A stretch of 64,000 bases of DNA from Incurvaria masculella (lineage: Eukaryota > Arthropoda > Insecta > Lepidoptera > Incurvariidae): the NCBI GenBank assembly GCA_946894095.1, contig OX335652.1:17383001-17447000 (forward strand), in the 5' to 3' direction. Shown here piece by piece: positions 35,169 to 46,935 of this stretch. Positions within the stretch are counted from its first letter, which is position 1. Each line of letters opens with the position of its first letter. The notes under the pieces were generated by a model. It searched no databases and was not told where the DNA came from. It worked only from the letters and a program-made list of their open reading frames with translations. A program made the translations under genes and the position numbers.

Positions 35169-35378
35169 TAGAGTCCGTGCGGAAAGAGAACCGGCGTGGC
35201 GTACAATGGAACAAACATTAAGATTTTAACATGGCAACTCAACCCAACCTTTGGGGGGAAGACCTATAATAACACCATACTATAATGACGTGCCAGTGTT
35301 GTCAACAGGACAAATACGGTAAATGTGCACATGTGGGCCTTAAAATCTTACGCCGGGTCTCTTTCCGCACGGACTCTA
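35169..35378. mobile_element. TA-flanked MITE with TAGAGTCC ends
   Basis: Inverted ends TAGAGTCCGTGCGGAAAGAG / CTCTTTCCGCACGGACTCTA are perfect over 20 bp. 210 bp. Outermost TA may be the target site, pointing to Tc1/mariner-type mobilisation. No coding sequence. Confidence 0.8.
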
Positions 35379-35508
35379 CAACATTAGGTACTGAAATTTC
35401 CTATTTCACTCAAAAACTTTATAAATTACCAAGTAGGTGCAAAATATTGACATAAAATTACGTTTCAAGTTTTACATTGAAACAAGAAGTAAAGGATTTA
35501 AAATTCAG

Positions 35509-35684
35509 ATTAACCCTACCACCTAGTGAGTAAGGAAGGTTACCCACTGATTAAAGTGGAATCAGAACCAAAGCCAGCCTCTACATTTGAAAACGGTCAC
35601 CCATCTAGAACCCAACCGTACTCGGAGTTGCTGGCCCTGCTTATGGAATCGCAAGGCATCGCGCCACTGCGGTACCGAGGCTGA
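35509..35684 (-). mobile_element. SINE with 5S rRNA-derived head, tail lost
   Basis: Head on the - strand: GTCAGCCTCGGTACCGCAGT, then the degenerate 5S-like region, then the body start at ACTAGGTGGTAGGGTT. The remaining body is absent. Confidence 0.7.
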
Positions 35685-36245
35685 CAAGACATCGACAAGA
35701 AATCAGGGCGTCACGTCTTATTTACCCGAAAAAATAATGTCTGTAACATGTTCAACGTTCATCTTTAATAAATTATTTTAAAAAAACAATAATGCATTTA
35801 CATTTAATAAGCCCTGGTACTATGTGGTTATATCGATTCAAAAGGCTGACGCAAGGGTATGGTACGTTCTATCTCTCTTTAACTCACATTAGTAGTGCCT
35901 AAGTTAACTTCTCACGCCCACACTGAGCTCGTCTTATAAGCGCAGCGCTCATGCTACATCTGTGGTTTTGAGGATTATGTTTTATTTGAAGAATTGGCCA
36001 ACATAATAATCACAGCGGAAAAGAACTAGCAAGAAGCTTCGCTGGACATCCATTGACGTTCATTAGCAGATGAAGTTCACTTCAGACTGCGGAACAGTGC
36101 AGACTATTACGGACAGCGAGGTCAGGGTATAGGCCGAGTAACCAACGTGTTAAGTCTACGTGGAGATAGGTCAATGTACGGGGTTACGCTAAAACAAATA
36201 AACTATAATTTCTTCGTCTACCTAGAGTCAAAGATGTTTTGATTA

Positions 36246-36280
36246 AAGAAAGAAAGAAAGAAAGAAAGAAGAAAGAAAGT
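36246..36280. repeat. (GAAA)n microsatellite
   Basis: About eight GAAA units with one slip. It precedes TAAGTTTATTATTTCC, so it may be the tail of a retroelement. A shorter run lies at 28794-28818. Confidence 0.85.
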
Positions 36281-36369
36281 AAGTTTATTATTTCCTAACA
36301 CACAATTTAGAACATTTACAAAATTCAATGTAATGGAGGAGCTGTTGCTGTGGGGGCGTATGCGCCGAG

Positions 36370-36561
36370 CTGGCAAGTACTCACTATCGATTGCTGGCTG
36401 ATATAGTGCGTTATTGCGACACTCGTGTCAGGCACATGCTGGTGCCTCTCGCGTGGTGTGCTGCGCTGGCAAGTGCGTACTATCGAATGCTGCCTGAGAT
36501 AGTACGCGCTTGTGACACTTGCGACTGGCATATGCTGATGCCTGACGCGTAGTGTGCTGGG
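36370..36561. repeat. Two tandem 96-bp units
   Basis: Units start CTGGCAAGTACTCACTATCG (36370) and CTGGCAAGTGCGTACTATCG (36466). GC-richer than the surroundings. The translated frames across it show only this repeat. Confidence 0.8.
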
Positions 36562-36727
36562 CTGAGCTGTGACGTCATCTCCGGCCAACGAATCGCGATG
36601 GCGCGGAGAGGGGATGAAAAAGCGGATGCGGTCGGCGGGGCGACCTCGCTCATTATGATCTCACCTGATCAAGACAGCGTCTGTCTAGCTGAATCATATT
36701 TAGAGAATAAAAGTACTTGCAAACAGT

Positions 36728-36850
36728 AAATTCTTTATTATTTACATCAACATACACATTTGTAGAGAAAAAAAGGAGCCAGCTCAGCATTTTGTGCTGC
36801 AGGTCCCTCTTGATGAGTGAACTACAGTGCTGATTTTACGGTGTTCCGGA
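36728..36850 (-). mobile_element. LINE 3'-end-like fragment, related to 38837-39180
   Basis: Shares a spaced match with 38860-39000, including the CAGCTCAGCA / CATCTCAGCA block and the GGTCCCT block. Probably the 3' end of the same LINE family in - orientation. Short and diverged. Confidence 0.4.
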
Positions 36851-38595
36851 CACACTTACGACTAACATAAAGTGAGAGCAACAGCTGTTTTTTCGTGAGT
36901 GAGGAAACATAATATATAAAACGAGAAAAAAAAACAGTTAGTAAACCCTTAAAATTATTTTTAACATAGATCAATTAATAAATTATTATTAAAGAGAACA
37001 CACGAGGGAGGGAAAAAACAAACCATTTCTGGATTCCGAGCACCAAAATTCGGCCAATGATGTTTTGAGGTACACTTGATGAATATGATATTTATAATGC
37101 ATATCATATAGAAAAGATAGAGATCTAAAAATAAGAGAAAACTACTCAAATTAACATTTTACGCTGCCATCTAACGATAGAAAGTAAAACGTAAACATTG
37201 AAATTGGAACTCCACTTAGCAGCGGCAGGTGTTACTTTACCAAGTGTATTAATCAGATAAGAAAACAAGATGGAACCTACAATACAGAGTTTGATATAAA
37301 CACATTTGTCTCTTAATAACAATCTGAAAAAGTTATAATGTTTTATTAAATTGTTTCCAATGTATTGTTTTGATGTCCGTGTCTTAGCTTCACAACAAAT
37401 AAGCTGCTCACTTTTGCGCCATCTATGACGGAAAGACGCAAATAAAAACAATACCTTTTGTCGCCGATCGTCGGCCAATAGATGGTGCCACGAATAAATC
37501 TGTGTGGCGCTTGATTCCACACTGTTGAAATAAAAAGCAAACAGTTTCTCTATTGAAACTCTGCACTTCGGGGTGCCGGCCAATTCCTCTATGAATGCGA
37601 CAGTGCTTTTATCACAAGCGATGTGAACGATATAGAACTGTTGTCAGAAGTGAAACGAGTGATCTAGTTCTTTAGAAGTAAAACAGTTCAGGAACAATAG
37701 TGAACAGTTTAGTATTATAAGCGACGGATCGTCGCGTAGGTTCTTAAATAGTGTGTTTGTGAGTTTCTTAGTAACTCTTACAAAAAAGGAAATATAGTTA
37801 ACTGTAGAGGTTTTTCCTCTAAGTACACCACGTCAACGTATACATATTTTATAACTTGACAAAAGAGTTTGCCGAGTAGCTGGAGTTGACTCATCTCTAC
37901 CGCCAATAGGGCTTTCCGTTTATCTATGTATGGGTATCGAGTGGCATGCAATTGGGTCAGCCGATGCTGCAGTGACTGTCGAGTGATGCGACGATGCGGG
38001 GCGTCTCGGTTGCTTGTCTTGAATCAACCCGATGGTAAGGGAGCTTGGAGAGCATTTAGGCAATTCATTTGCACATCTCGATAGATATTGAAGCTCGAAT
38101 TCATACGAATAGATTTCAATCATTCAATTATAGTTGGGTGTCGACTCATTTTGGAATTAAAGCGTAATATTGGAAACTAAATCATGTGGATACATTTGTA
38201 ATAATCCAAGCTTTAATACATGTCGATAAGAAACGTGTGCAAACTAAAAAAAACTCACCTCAAGTACACTTGAGTGAGCGGATTTAAGCGAATAGATAGT
38301 GACTAGACGATGCCACAGTTTTGTTTTGCTACTAAAACTATGGATACAGAAAAACATATTGGCATAAGTTGCATACGTTAAAAGGAGATGCATCACGTTT
38401 TCATAAAGAGGAGATTTGCCATCTAAGCCTGCAACGGAATCCTCTCCATTTTTTCTATTGCCACACACCCAACTTATATGTACATACCGCACACAAAGTA
38501 AACGTATTGGACGGTTTCGATTGGTGGGAACTGACTTGGCTGAAGTCTACGTTTATGACTCATTCGCTACGGAATTGATAGGGAATATTTTATTC
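36851..38595. other. Unassigned sequence with one long - strand frame
   Basis: The 145-codon frame at 37583-37146 (-) contains GCCATCTA-type repeat phrases and no recognisable domain. Sequence around 37560-37800 could be old LTR-type debris, but no LTR pair was found. Confidence 0.4.
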
Positions 38596-38836
38596 GTTGT
38601 GCAGATGAAATATCAATACCATTGCTGCATATTTTTAAATTATCGTTAAGTCACGGTTCATTCCCTGTTGAACGGAAGCGTTGTTTCGTGATTCCTGTTT
38701 TCAAGAAAAGAGACAGGCGTAATTTTGAAAATTACCGTCCTATTTCTAAGTTAAATGTTTTAGGTAAGCTCTTTGAAAAAATTTTTTTTGATCAAATATT
38801 CCCTATTATTCGACCTTGTATTATTAGCAACCAACA

Positions 38837-39180
38837 TCAAATCAAATCAAAAATCATTTATTCTTCATATACACAGTAAGATTTACAACATAAAAGCAGC
38901 ACAATGAGTAAGCAAGTAGTAATGAAGAAAAGGGGCCATCTCAGCATAAGTTGCTTTTCACTCAGTGAGCAGCAACGCTGATTTACGTCTGGTCCCTAAA
39001 GAAATAAAATAAAAAAACAAATCCTTGTAAATATCATATCTGTCGAAACGTATTTAAAAAAAGAGAGAAATAAATAAATAAATAAGCAACACAATACAAA
39101 AAAAGAGAAAACCAAATATCAAAGAGTAATGCACACACATCCCTTTAAAACATAAATAAACATGAGTTTGTAAGCAAAAA
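38837..39180 (-). mobile_element. Insertion in the LINE: 3' end of another LINE-like element
   Basis: Starts with a (CAAAT)n stretch, which on the - strand is an AATAAATGATTTTTGATTTG-type tail typical of lepidopteran LINE 3' ends. It splits the reverse transcriptase between the N-Q-H residues and the T-E-T-N-L-C-E-F segment. Its middle (about 38915-39000) resembles 36755-36850, which supports a dispersed family. No coding sequence remains. Confidence 0.55.
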
Positions 39181-39368
39181 ATCGACCGAAACCAATCTTT
39201 GTGAATTTGTAGGAACAATATTGGATGCAATGGACAATGGGTATCAAGTAGATGTCGTTTATACCGATTTTTCTAAGGCATTCGATAAAATCTCTCACAA
39301 ACTGCTGCTCGCTAAGATCGCAGTAATGGGCATACACGGCGACTTGCTTCGCTGGTTGACTTCTTACC

Positions 39369-39918
39369 TTAAGGTGGCCCATCCCGCTCATCTCCCCATA
39401 CAAAAGGGGAAAGAAGATCACGCCCATATTTCTTGTCAGAGATCCAAAATGATGCTCTAAATAGCTTTAATTGATCGAACTAGATGTGTGATGACCATTG
39501 GTATTGTAAAATTGTGTTTGGTTTCTAAGTTATAAGGTCCGAAAGTTCGAATTTTTCGCGCGTTTTATACAATAACTTTGGAGGTGAATTACGCAATGAT
39601 AAAGTAAGAATGTCGTAAAAAGATTAGTCATCAGACATAGCTTATTTAATCAAGATTTATGATCTATTAGGTTTTTCTTACATTTTTTACTACAGCGGTC
39701 GTGGTTTACTTTTAGCTATAAGTCGTTTTGAAATTAACATTTTCGTAAATCTTACCAAATCATACACTAAGCACATTGTCTTTTTTGTGGACATGTTGCA
39801 TCTTCCTCGTCACGGAGCCTGTCTTATTCTTTGAAACAGAGAAGGTCCCAGAGCGCAACAGCACGGTTTTTTACCGTGCCCGCGAATGAGTTAGGCCCGC
39901 CGGGTTGGGCCACCTTAA
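39369..39918 (+). mobile_element. TTAA MITE family 1, inserted in the LINE RT
   Basis: Entered the TTAA formed by a Leu-Lys codon pair (CTT-AAG) between RT motifs A and B of the 38.6-41.1 kb LINE. Removing the element with one TTAA restores the reading frame across the junction, giving direct proof of its ends and of the TTAA duplication. Confidence 0.92.
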
Positions 39919-41477
39919 GAACCGATCTCAGGCAGTTCCAGTGAAGGGTTACTGCTCTAGTTTTGTTCCAGTAACTTCTGGTGTTCCACAAGGGTTCCAT
40001 CTCGGGCCTTTGCTGTTCAACATGTTTGTTAATAATATTGTTAAGGTAATAAGTAATTCCAATATATTTCTTTATGCCGACGATGTCTGATATTAATTTG
40101 CTTCAAAATGACCTAAATAATTTCTGGACATATTGTAATGAAAATTTTTTGCACGTTATATCTTTCTCGCGGAAGTTATCAACCCTTTATAACAGTTATA
40201 ATTTTGATAATAAACCGTTAAACCGTGTTCATGAAACTAAGGATCTGGGAGTGATTCTCGACTGCAAGTTAACTTTTAAATTGCATATTGAACACATCAC
40301 TTCCAAGGCGTTCAAAATGTTAAGATTTGTTTTTCGTGTATGCAACGAGTTTCATTGTCCAAATACCTTCGATATTTTATATACCTCTTTTGTTCGTAGC
40401 CATCTTGAATATGCGTCGACTGTTTGAAACCCTCAGTACGGAATATATAAAGACAATCATGAAAGGATCCAAAAAAAATCCTCAAATATAAAAGATTTAG
40501 AACTGGTGCTGATCGGAAAGATATTCAGTTACCTTCACTCGTGGATAGGCGAGACATTAGAGATCTTTTATTTCTGTTTAAAATATTATATTCCCATATA
40601 GACTCTCCTCACCTTTTGGAACAAATTAACTTTAAATGTCCAACCAAATCTACCCGTTCACATGATACTTTCTATGTAAAGAGATGTAACACCAATTATT
40701 CAAAAAACTGTTTCATAAGAAGAAGTTGTACAACTTTTAATAATAAGTGTGTTAAACTTGATATTTTTAATTTAACATTGTAATAAATTTAAGAAATCTT
40801 TTTTTGATTTATTTTTGTGTAGCAAGTAATATGCGTGTTCCTTGTTTCTTGTTTCTGGTTTTAAGTTGGTCTTTGAATCTGCTTGTGTTATTTAATTTTT
40901 TTCAATTATTTTGTGTACTTTTCCTGAAACTTGTTATTTATACCATAGAAATAGGATGTTTATACTATGTAAAACATTTCTATACGTGGAAACTTTGCTG
41001 GTTTGTGTGTATTTTTCTGAAAGTTATTTATAAATTTGCTTTGTAATAATATGTTTACCAAATAAAAAAATATAATAATAAAAAAAAATAACGCTGTTCT
41101 AGAGAACGAAAAGATTATAAACTTTAAATTTACAGGGAACGATCAATTTGAATAGATATCGATAGATGTATCGACAAATAATTTAAAATATTTCAATGTT
41201 GGATTTTTAACAACTACATACATTTACGTAAGTGTAGGAGACTGAAGGATAATTCCAAATTATGGATATACGGCAGATAAGATGGCAAAATTGAGAGACG
41301 CAATACCTTTCTTTAACGCCCAGTCTTGCAGTATTCCTACAGTACAGTAATCCTTTTAACAGGGCTCTTTCTTTAATTAATGTGTCCATATCACGGTCGA
41401 TTATAGATAGTATCACATTCCTTTAAAAAAGCCATGTACTTTCGTTTCGTACTATGTTAAAGCGATTAGCTTAGTAC

Positions 41478-42475
41478 AAAAAACCCTCCCAGTGCGAGTC
41501 GGATTTGCACACGAAGGTTTCCGTAACATCGTACAAGATTTAACACAAAAAAACAGTTTTTTTAAAGGGCCCTCTCTTTAATTCTTGTTATTTTTTAATT
41601 TTACCTATCTGTTGTTATAGCGGAAAAATAAATACACACTCTAAAAATTTCAACTGCGTACCTATTACGGTTCATAAGATACAGCCCTGTCACAAACGGA
41701 TAGATGGACAGCTAGGGAATGCAATCCCGACTCGAGATTGCAAATTCGAGATCCCGCGGGATTAGAAATATCAATCCCGCGGGATCCCGGAATTTTCGGG
41801 ATCCCGTCTAGTTTAAAAAAAAAAAAAATTCGGATGACTGAAAAAGCTATTAACTGCTTGTTTGTGATAGTGAGGTTAACTAAAATAACGTATTACTCGA
41901 AAGAAAATAAAAACCTTTATTCTTTACTCTTACCAACTAAATAATTATCAGGTTTTAAGGAAATTAACATAGGTAATTTAGGTAATCAAAACAATAAGCA
42001 TATTTCAAGGGAATTAGGAAGTAGTTACCTACGAGTGATTTTGAAAATGAAAAAATAATCACTACAACTGCACAACTAAAACAATGACGAACGTAAGCAA
42101 ACAAATGACTGCCTCTCACTTACTCGACACAGTTCTATATTATTTGTACCACTCGGCACTTGTCGCTAATATTCGGAAATAGTCGAAATAGTTTTCTAAC
42201 GCTGTTTGGCGTTCCTGCCGCTCGCGGTTGTCAGTCAGCGCGCCGCGCCGCTTGCGCCCCAAGTGGACGTGTGTAGCGTCGCTGACCACTGCCGCCCAAT
42301 CCCGTCAATCTCGAACGGGATCTCGTCATATGATGCGTCGGGATTGATCCCGAAAAATTACACGAGATCTCGCGGGATCGGGATCCCGCGGGATCGGGAT
42401 TGCATTCCCTATGGACAGCGGAGCAGTTTAGTAATAGGTTTCCGTTGGCACCCATTGGGTACGGAACCCTAAAAA
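41478..42475 (-). mobile_element. L element, split by the hAT element
   Basis: 41478-41712 and 42420-42475; joined they give a normal copy. The insertion lies in the GGAC tract region. Confidence 0.8.
41713..42411. mobile_element. hAT-type non-autonomous transposon with 8-bp target duplication
   Basis: Inverted ends TAGGGAATGCAATCCC ... GGGATTGCATTCCCTA are perfect over 16 bp, followed by further CCCGCGGGATC-rich inverted sequence. The immediate flanks are the identical octamer TGGACAGC (41705-41712 and 42412-42419), the target-site duplication length of hAT elements. It sits inside an L element, whose sequence joins cleanly when one octamer and the insert are ignored. The interior (about 42180-42300) is GC-richer but I recognise no transposase. 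699 bp. Confidence 0.85.
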
Positions 42476-42599
42476 GTATACTTCCTTAAAGGCGGCGCCT
42501 TTCGATATCTAGCTTTGATTACCACAATCATTTGAGATACAGATAGTAATTATTACAACCCTGCACACATATTCACAAATCACCTCCACTCTGTCCATT

Positions 42600-42865
42600 A
42601 CTCGACTACCCTCCCCTCTCACGCACTAATAACCCTTCCGCCGCCCCAGTCAGCGATGCCCCGAAAGAAAGCGCGCACTATCAATTATGCCGTAATGAAA
42701 TTATTGTCCGGCGCTGGGCAGTTTTCCCGGAAAATCTCCGCGCCCGATAATTTATCAAGTTCAACCGCCCGGGATTTATTCCGCCCCGGGCGGCGCCCCC
42801 TCGCGCCGTGGCGTGATTGTATGGAAGGGTTCACGCGAGAAATATGGGCTGGCACGCTGGACGTT
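42600..42865. other. GC-rich low-copy stretch
   Basis: 42640-42850 contains TCAACCGCCCGGGATTTATT and CCGCCCCGGGCGGCGCC. Overlapping frames on both strands are short and show no family. It does not match other repeats in the window, so it may be unique sequence such as a regulatory element. Confidence 0.35.
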
Positions 42866-43413
42866 ATATTCCGGGAGGTCACGACATTTTTGGTCACGAT
42901 AAGGTAAATGGCGGAATCTGGGTTCACATTTTAGAGACCAACCCTCTGATGCTAAATATGTCGGTCTGCCTGTGCCAAGTGGTTGCGTTATCTAGATTGG
43001 CTATATAAACTATATGTTGGTATGTACCTGCTGATAAATATACTGTTTGTTTAGAAACATTGATACCTATTAATTACGCAACAACAACCAGTCGGTTTTT
43101 TATTAAATACTTAAATATACCTAAAGTTATATCTGTAACCTAAATCGCCTATAACTACGAAATGCAACCATAAATTTGTTCAGTTTTGGTGTTGCTAAGC
43201 AAGTATCATGCTTCGTTATTTGCAGCCATTTACCTTATCATATATATGTTTTGTCACCATAACTAACTTTTCAGGCGCCTTATCTACGTAACTCGACCAC
43301 TTGGCGCAGGCATACTGACACATTTAGCTTCAGAGGGTTGGTCTTTATGCTGTGAACCCAGTTTCAGCCATTTACGTTATTGTTACCATTTTTATCGCGA
43401 CCTCCTAGTCTAT
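42866..43413 (-). mobile_element. Foldback MITE with GGAGGTC ends, second copy
   Basis: Same element as 16869-17453 in reverse orientation, with both outer ends (TATTCCGGGAGGTC and GACCTCCTAGTCTATA). Confidence 0.78.
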
Positions 43414-43534
43414 AACGTTCACCTCTGCGTGAGCGCGCTCGCGTCACGCGGTCGATGGCCCTTCAAGAGACGATGGGGACTCGTTATAAATACTGTTAGT
43501 CCCTGAAATTGCATTCTAGGTACTAGCTTAGTAC

Positions 43535-43802
43535 AAAAGACCGGTCCAGTGCTAGTCGGGTTCGCACACGAAGGATTCCGTACCATCGTACAAGATTTAA
43601 CACGTTTTTTGTATGGGGGCCCCCTTAATGTTTTATTATTATGTACCTACATTTGTTGTTATAGCGGCAAAAACACACACTCTGATAATTTCAGCTGCCT
43701 ACCTATTACGGTTCATGGGATACAGTCCTGTGACAGACAGACGGACGGACGGAGGCATAGTAATAGGGTTCCGTTGGCACCCTTTGGGTACGGAACCCTA
43801 AA
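43535..43802 (-). mobile_element. L element
   Basis: Reverse copy with both ends. The flank before it (TAGCTTAGTACAAAA) is shared with the copy at 41478. Confidence 0.78.
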
Positions 43803-43944
43803 CAAAGGAAATAAGACAGATGACCCGCTGATGGGACAAGACCGTTTCTGAATGAAAAAAATATTATTTATTTATAACTGTATTTAATGGAAAACTTACA
43901 GCCTTTTTACAACTTATATACAAAATAGACAATGCAATTGTCAC

Positions 43945-44225
43945 AAGCTAAAAGTACTGTCTGACATTTATTTGGCTCCGCTCGGGTCAATGTCGTTTTG
44001 GACAAATTTCGGGCCGAATTATTTCCCGGATATTATACGAGCTCCCCATAACAATTTTCATCCCCTATTTCACCCACTTCGAATTTAATTTTCGATTTTA
44101 AAGGTAGCCTTTGTCCTTCTCCAAGTTACAGAATATCGCTACACCCAAATTAATCAAATCTGGTTCAGTGGTTTAGGCGTGACAACGCAACAGACAGACA
44201 GAGTATTTATATTATTAGTATGGAT
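43945..44225 (+). mobile_element. RTE-like LINE 3' end
   Basis: Ends in the phrase TGGTTCAGTGGTTTAGGCGT, then CAGACAGACAGAG and TATTAGTATGGAT, the usual 3' end of lepidopteran RTE elements. No coding sequence remains. Boundaries are approximate. Confidence 0.55.
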
Positions 44226-45095
44226 AGCATACGGGTATAGAAGCGAGCTTTCTTAAGTGATTAAGGCGCTAGGACTAGCCAACTACTCGCGCCATACAAA
44301 TACACCTTTTAACAAATGTCATAATATGTAGTGAAACGCTTCAGCAAATCCAAATAGAACTCCAGACTGATAATGGATTGTTTATATTTTTTGATTCCAT
44401 CATTTATTTAAATAATAATAAATAATAAAAAAGTTGATTTTTCTCATTAGAAATCTGAAATTAATTCGATTTCTAGATATTAGCAAAAACAGCATATATG
44501 CATAAACAAAAAATTCCATTTGCTTTTAGATTTCTACATTTAGTCAAAAAAGTTTCCGCAATTAATTTTGTATAGAAAAAGGAAACATACATTAACGAAA
44601 ATAGGTTGATTCCTAGACAAGGAATCATATATTGTAAGAATGACACTTCTAATCGTCAGACTTAGTTAGTTAACTTAGGGTGCCTCGTCTAACTCTGCGA
44701 TTTGGCTAGTACCAGGGCCTTAAAAATATTTGATTAAAATCTGACCACGTCTAGATAACCGTTAGGGCCTGGAAGACGATATCGCTAAGTAAATATACTT
44801 TTCCGTACTAAGCATGTACGTCGCTTATTCCCAGGAATGTGACATATATGTATGTATAATCGACCGTTAGGCAAGGACACATTAATTAAAGAAAGATCCC
44901 TGTAAAACGATTTCGCCAGTTTAATTCGCCGCCGGCATGCAAGATTGTGCCTTGACTAAAGAACAAAATAGTAATTTCTTAAAATTTTGAAATCTCAGTG
45001 CCCCGCTACGTTGACGACAATCTTCAGATAGTTTTAGTAGTAATCTTGCAAGTGTATAACTGGGCTATAAATGCGATATTGCCCACCTGAGCCCG
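44226..45095. other. Unassigned AT-rich sequence
   Basis: Contains the dispersed repeat at 44784-44915; otherwise nothing recognised. Confidence 0.5.
44784..44915. repeat. Dispersed repeat, also at 9862
   Basis: Second occurrence of the 9862-9975 repeat, with about 20 extra bases in the middle. Confidence 0.55.
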
Positions 45096-45573
45096 TAGTC
45101 CCAGTTGTCAGCTAAATTGGCGTTTACGCCAAACCGATCGACAGGCGTTTTCAAATGTATGGAGAAATTGAGGAGCGCGCGCAGTGGGCGTTAAGCGAAC
45201 TAACATTTGCGAGTCCGAGTTTAATTTGACAGCTTACTCAACGTTGCCGTAATAACGTCGACGTTGCCGTTTACGTCGAATCCGCGTTTTCACACAAATC
45301 CGAAGTCCGAGTTTGACTTTGACAGCTTGAAGAAGTAAAACCACAGAATATCTAGTAAAAACTTGTATGGAGTTTGACGTTTTTACGGAACTTCGAAGTT
45401 ACGTAAACGCCAATTTAAGTTAGAACTGACACTACCGGCTCTGAAGTCCGAGTTTGACTTTGACAGCTTCAAGAAGTAAAACCACAGAATAAGTAGTAAA
45501 CATTTGTATGGGGTGTGAAATTTTTACGTAACTTCGAAGTTCCGTAAACGCCAATTTAGGTGAGAACTCGGAC
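45096..45573. mobile_element. Foldback MITE with CTAAATTGGCGTT ends, second copy
   Basis: Same family as 26812-27374, again with a partial internal repeat (GTCCGAGTTTGACTTTGACA at about 45304 and 45446). Confidence 0.7.
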
Positions 45574-45841
45574 TGACCACTCAGGTAACAATGGAATAGA
45601 GATCAGTTGGTATCGCTACCCAGACAACCCAACAAAGAGTGAGTTATGTGCTCAGACGTGGCTTTACATTAAGTGTCCCGTAAATTAGGACGCTCACTCT
45701 AGAGCGAGAGCCGTGTCGGGCCGTGTGGGTTGAGGCCGGCAAGAAGTGAGTGACGCGAGGGGGGACTTTTGGAGGCGAAAAGACGACAGGACTTCCAGTT
45801 TAATTGCCTCAAGTTATTGCCGACGGCAGGAGAGGTAGAGG

Positions 45842-46381
45842 CATCGAGTTAGATAGTACGTGAGTGGCGACCGGAACTCATCCGTATAGCGCCACCATTT
45901 AAGGGGTGAGTCACCAGAACTGTTTAATGTTTTTTATATGCAACATGACATGGATGGCTAATACTACACAACTACCTTTATGATATTAGCTCAAAACACC
46001 ACATTCCCGAAGGAATAAGGTGGCTACATTGAACTGGATGGAAAACACGGACAATTTTTCATTGCCTCTTCGACCATCTTTTCATCCAATGCGATGGCGG
46101 GCTTAAAGCTTGCCACTACAGTTATAGTTTTATCTTCCTATGTTCAAGGAGTTATACCAAAAATAGCTGCGAACGACCGTGGCGCCATCTACTTTGACGC
46201 ACACGTCTCCTTAAATGGCGTCATCGTGTAGTTGTTATTGTCGTTGCTATGCGGGAACATCAGGAGTGACCAAATTCGTAAGCGAACTGACTAGCCGGCG
46301 GCGTTACTGTTAGTTTATGTCTTATTACTATAAAGTGGCTATGCGTTCCGGTCGCCACTCCCGTCCTTTCTTATTCGATGG
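45842..46381. mobile_element. Foldback element bounded by the GAGTGGCGACCGG motif
   Basis: CATCGAGTTAGATAGTACGTG at 45842 onward and its inverted partner at 46331-46381 (GGTCGCCACTCCCGTCC) frame a segment that contains a SINE (45930-46107). Same motif as 22605 and others. Confidence 0.5.
45930..46107 (-). mobile_element. SINE body fragment
   Basis: Tail and body of the tRNA-headed subtype (CATTCCCGAAGGAATAAG) with a deletion of the AGGTCCTGG section; head missing. Lies inside a foldback element (45842-46381). Confidence 0.7.
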
Positions 46382-46935
46382 GTAGAACCGTGTACCGTCT
46401 GAATATATACACGCGGCTAGGAGCCACTTGACTTTTATCGCGTAAAGAGCGTAAGTCATTAAGGTAACCTTGCTTCCAAGTGAAGCTGAGGGGCTGCCTT
46501 TTACGAATCGATGGACGGAAAAGGGTCTCGTAGTTCAGGAAAGTCTGTGATCTCTGTTCCGGTGAGAGAGCTCACCGGATTCCGGAGAGAAACCGGTGAT
46601 CACGATTTAAATGTGTATTTCATTCATAAATGGGTTATCTCTTTTTCGCTTGAATTGTGAAAATTTTAAAATGAACGAGAAGCAGGGACATATTTATTAA
46701 ATAAAGAAGAGTGTACGCGTTAGGTTATCACATATAAAATTGGCATTTTGTTGAATTCAAATATATTTCAAATTTTGCCTAAATCGTAATCATATCATAT
46801 CTTTCTGCTATAAAACTACGTATCATATCTTCGTTTGATATTTTCACTTCACCATTTTATTCTTGTTTTAGAGAGGGTGAGAAATTCGGATGTCATTCCA
46901 CCCTTGGCTCTTCTCTACCTCCTTACTTTCCACAT
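46382..46935. other. Unassigned sequence
   Basis: GGTGAGAGAGCTCACCGG at 46561 is a short palindrome. No gene recognised. Confidence 0.5.

Larger units (their letters stand above)
38596..41092 (+). pseudogene. Jockey-like non-LTR retrotransposon remnant (RT domain), twice interrupted
   Basis: Broken reverse transcriptase of a LINE. Readable blocks in order: 38596-38836 (PVFKK.D and ENYRPIS region); 39181-39371 with motif A (D-F-S-K-A-F-D at about 39265); 39916-40087 with motif B (S-G-V-P-Q-G) and motif C (Y-A-D-D at 40073-40084); 40088-40427 thumb region in another frame; 40541-40783 the C-terminus, stop at 40782. The 3' UTR ends in an A-rich tail near 41060-41092. The endonuclease is missing, so it is 5' truncated, the usual fate of such insertions. 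Breaks: an approximately 345-bp insertion at 38837-39180, a TTAA MITE at 39369-39918, a short deletion plus frameshift after the YADD box, and a stop at about 40425. Assignment to the Jockey side of the LINE tree is by general appearance only. Confidence 0.85.

Noticed and set aside
37146..37583. 145-codon - strand frame
   Set aside because: No recognisable domain, and it contains GCCATCTA phrases common in the repeats of this window.
37560..37800. Possible LTR retrotransposon leader
   Set aside because: Some phrases resemble LTR element 5' regions, but no second LTR, primer-binding site or gag/pol was found.
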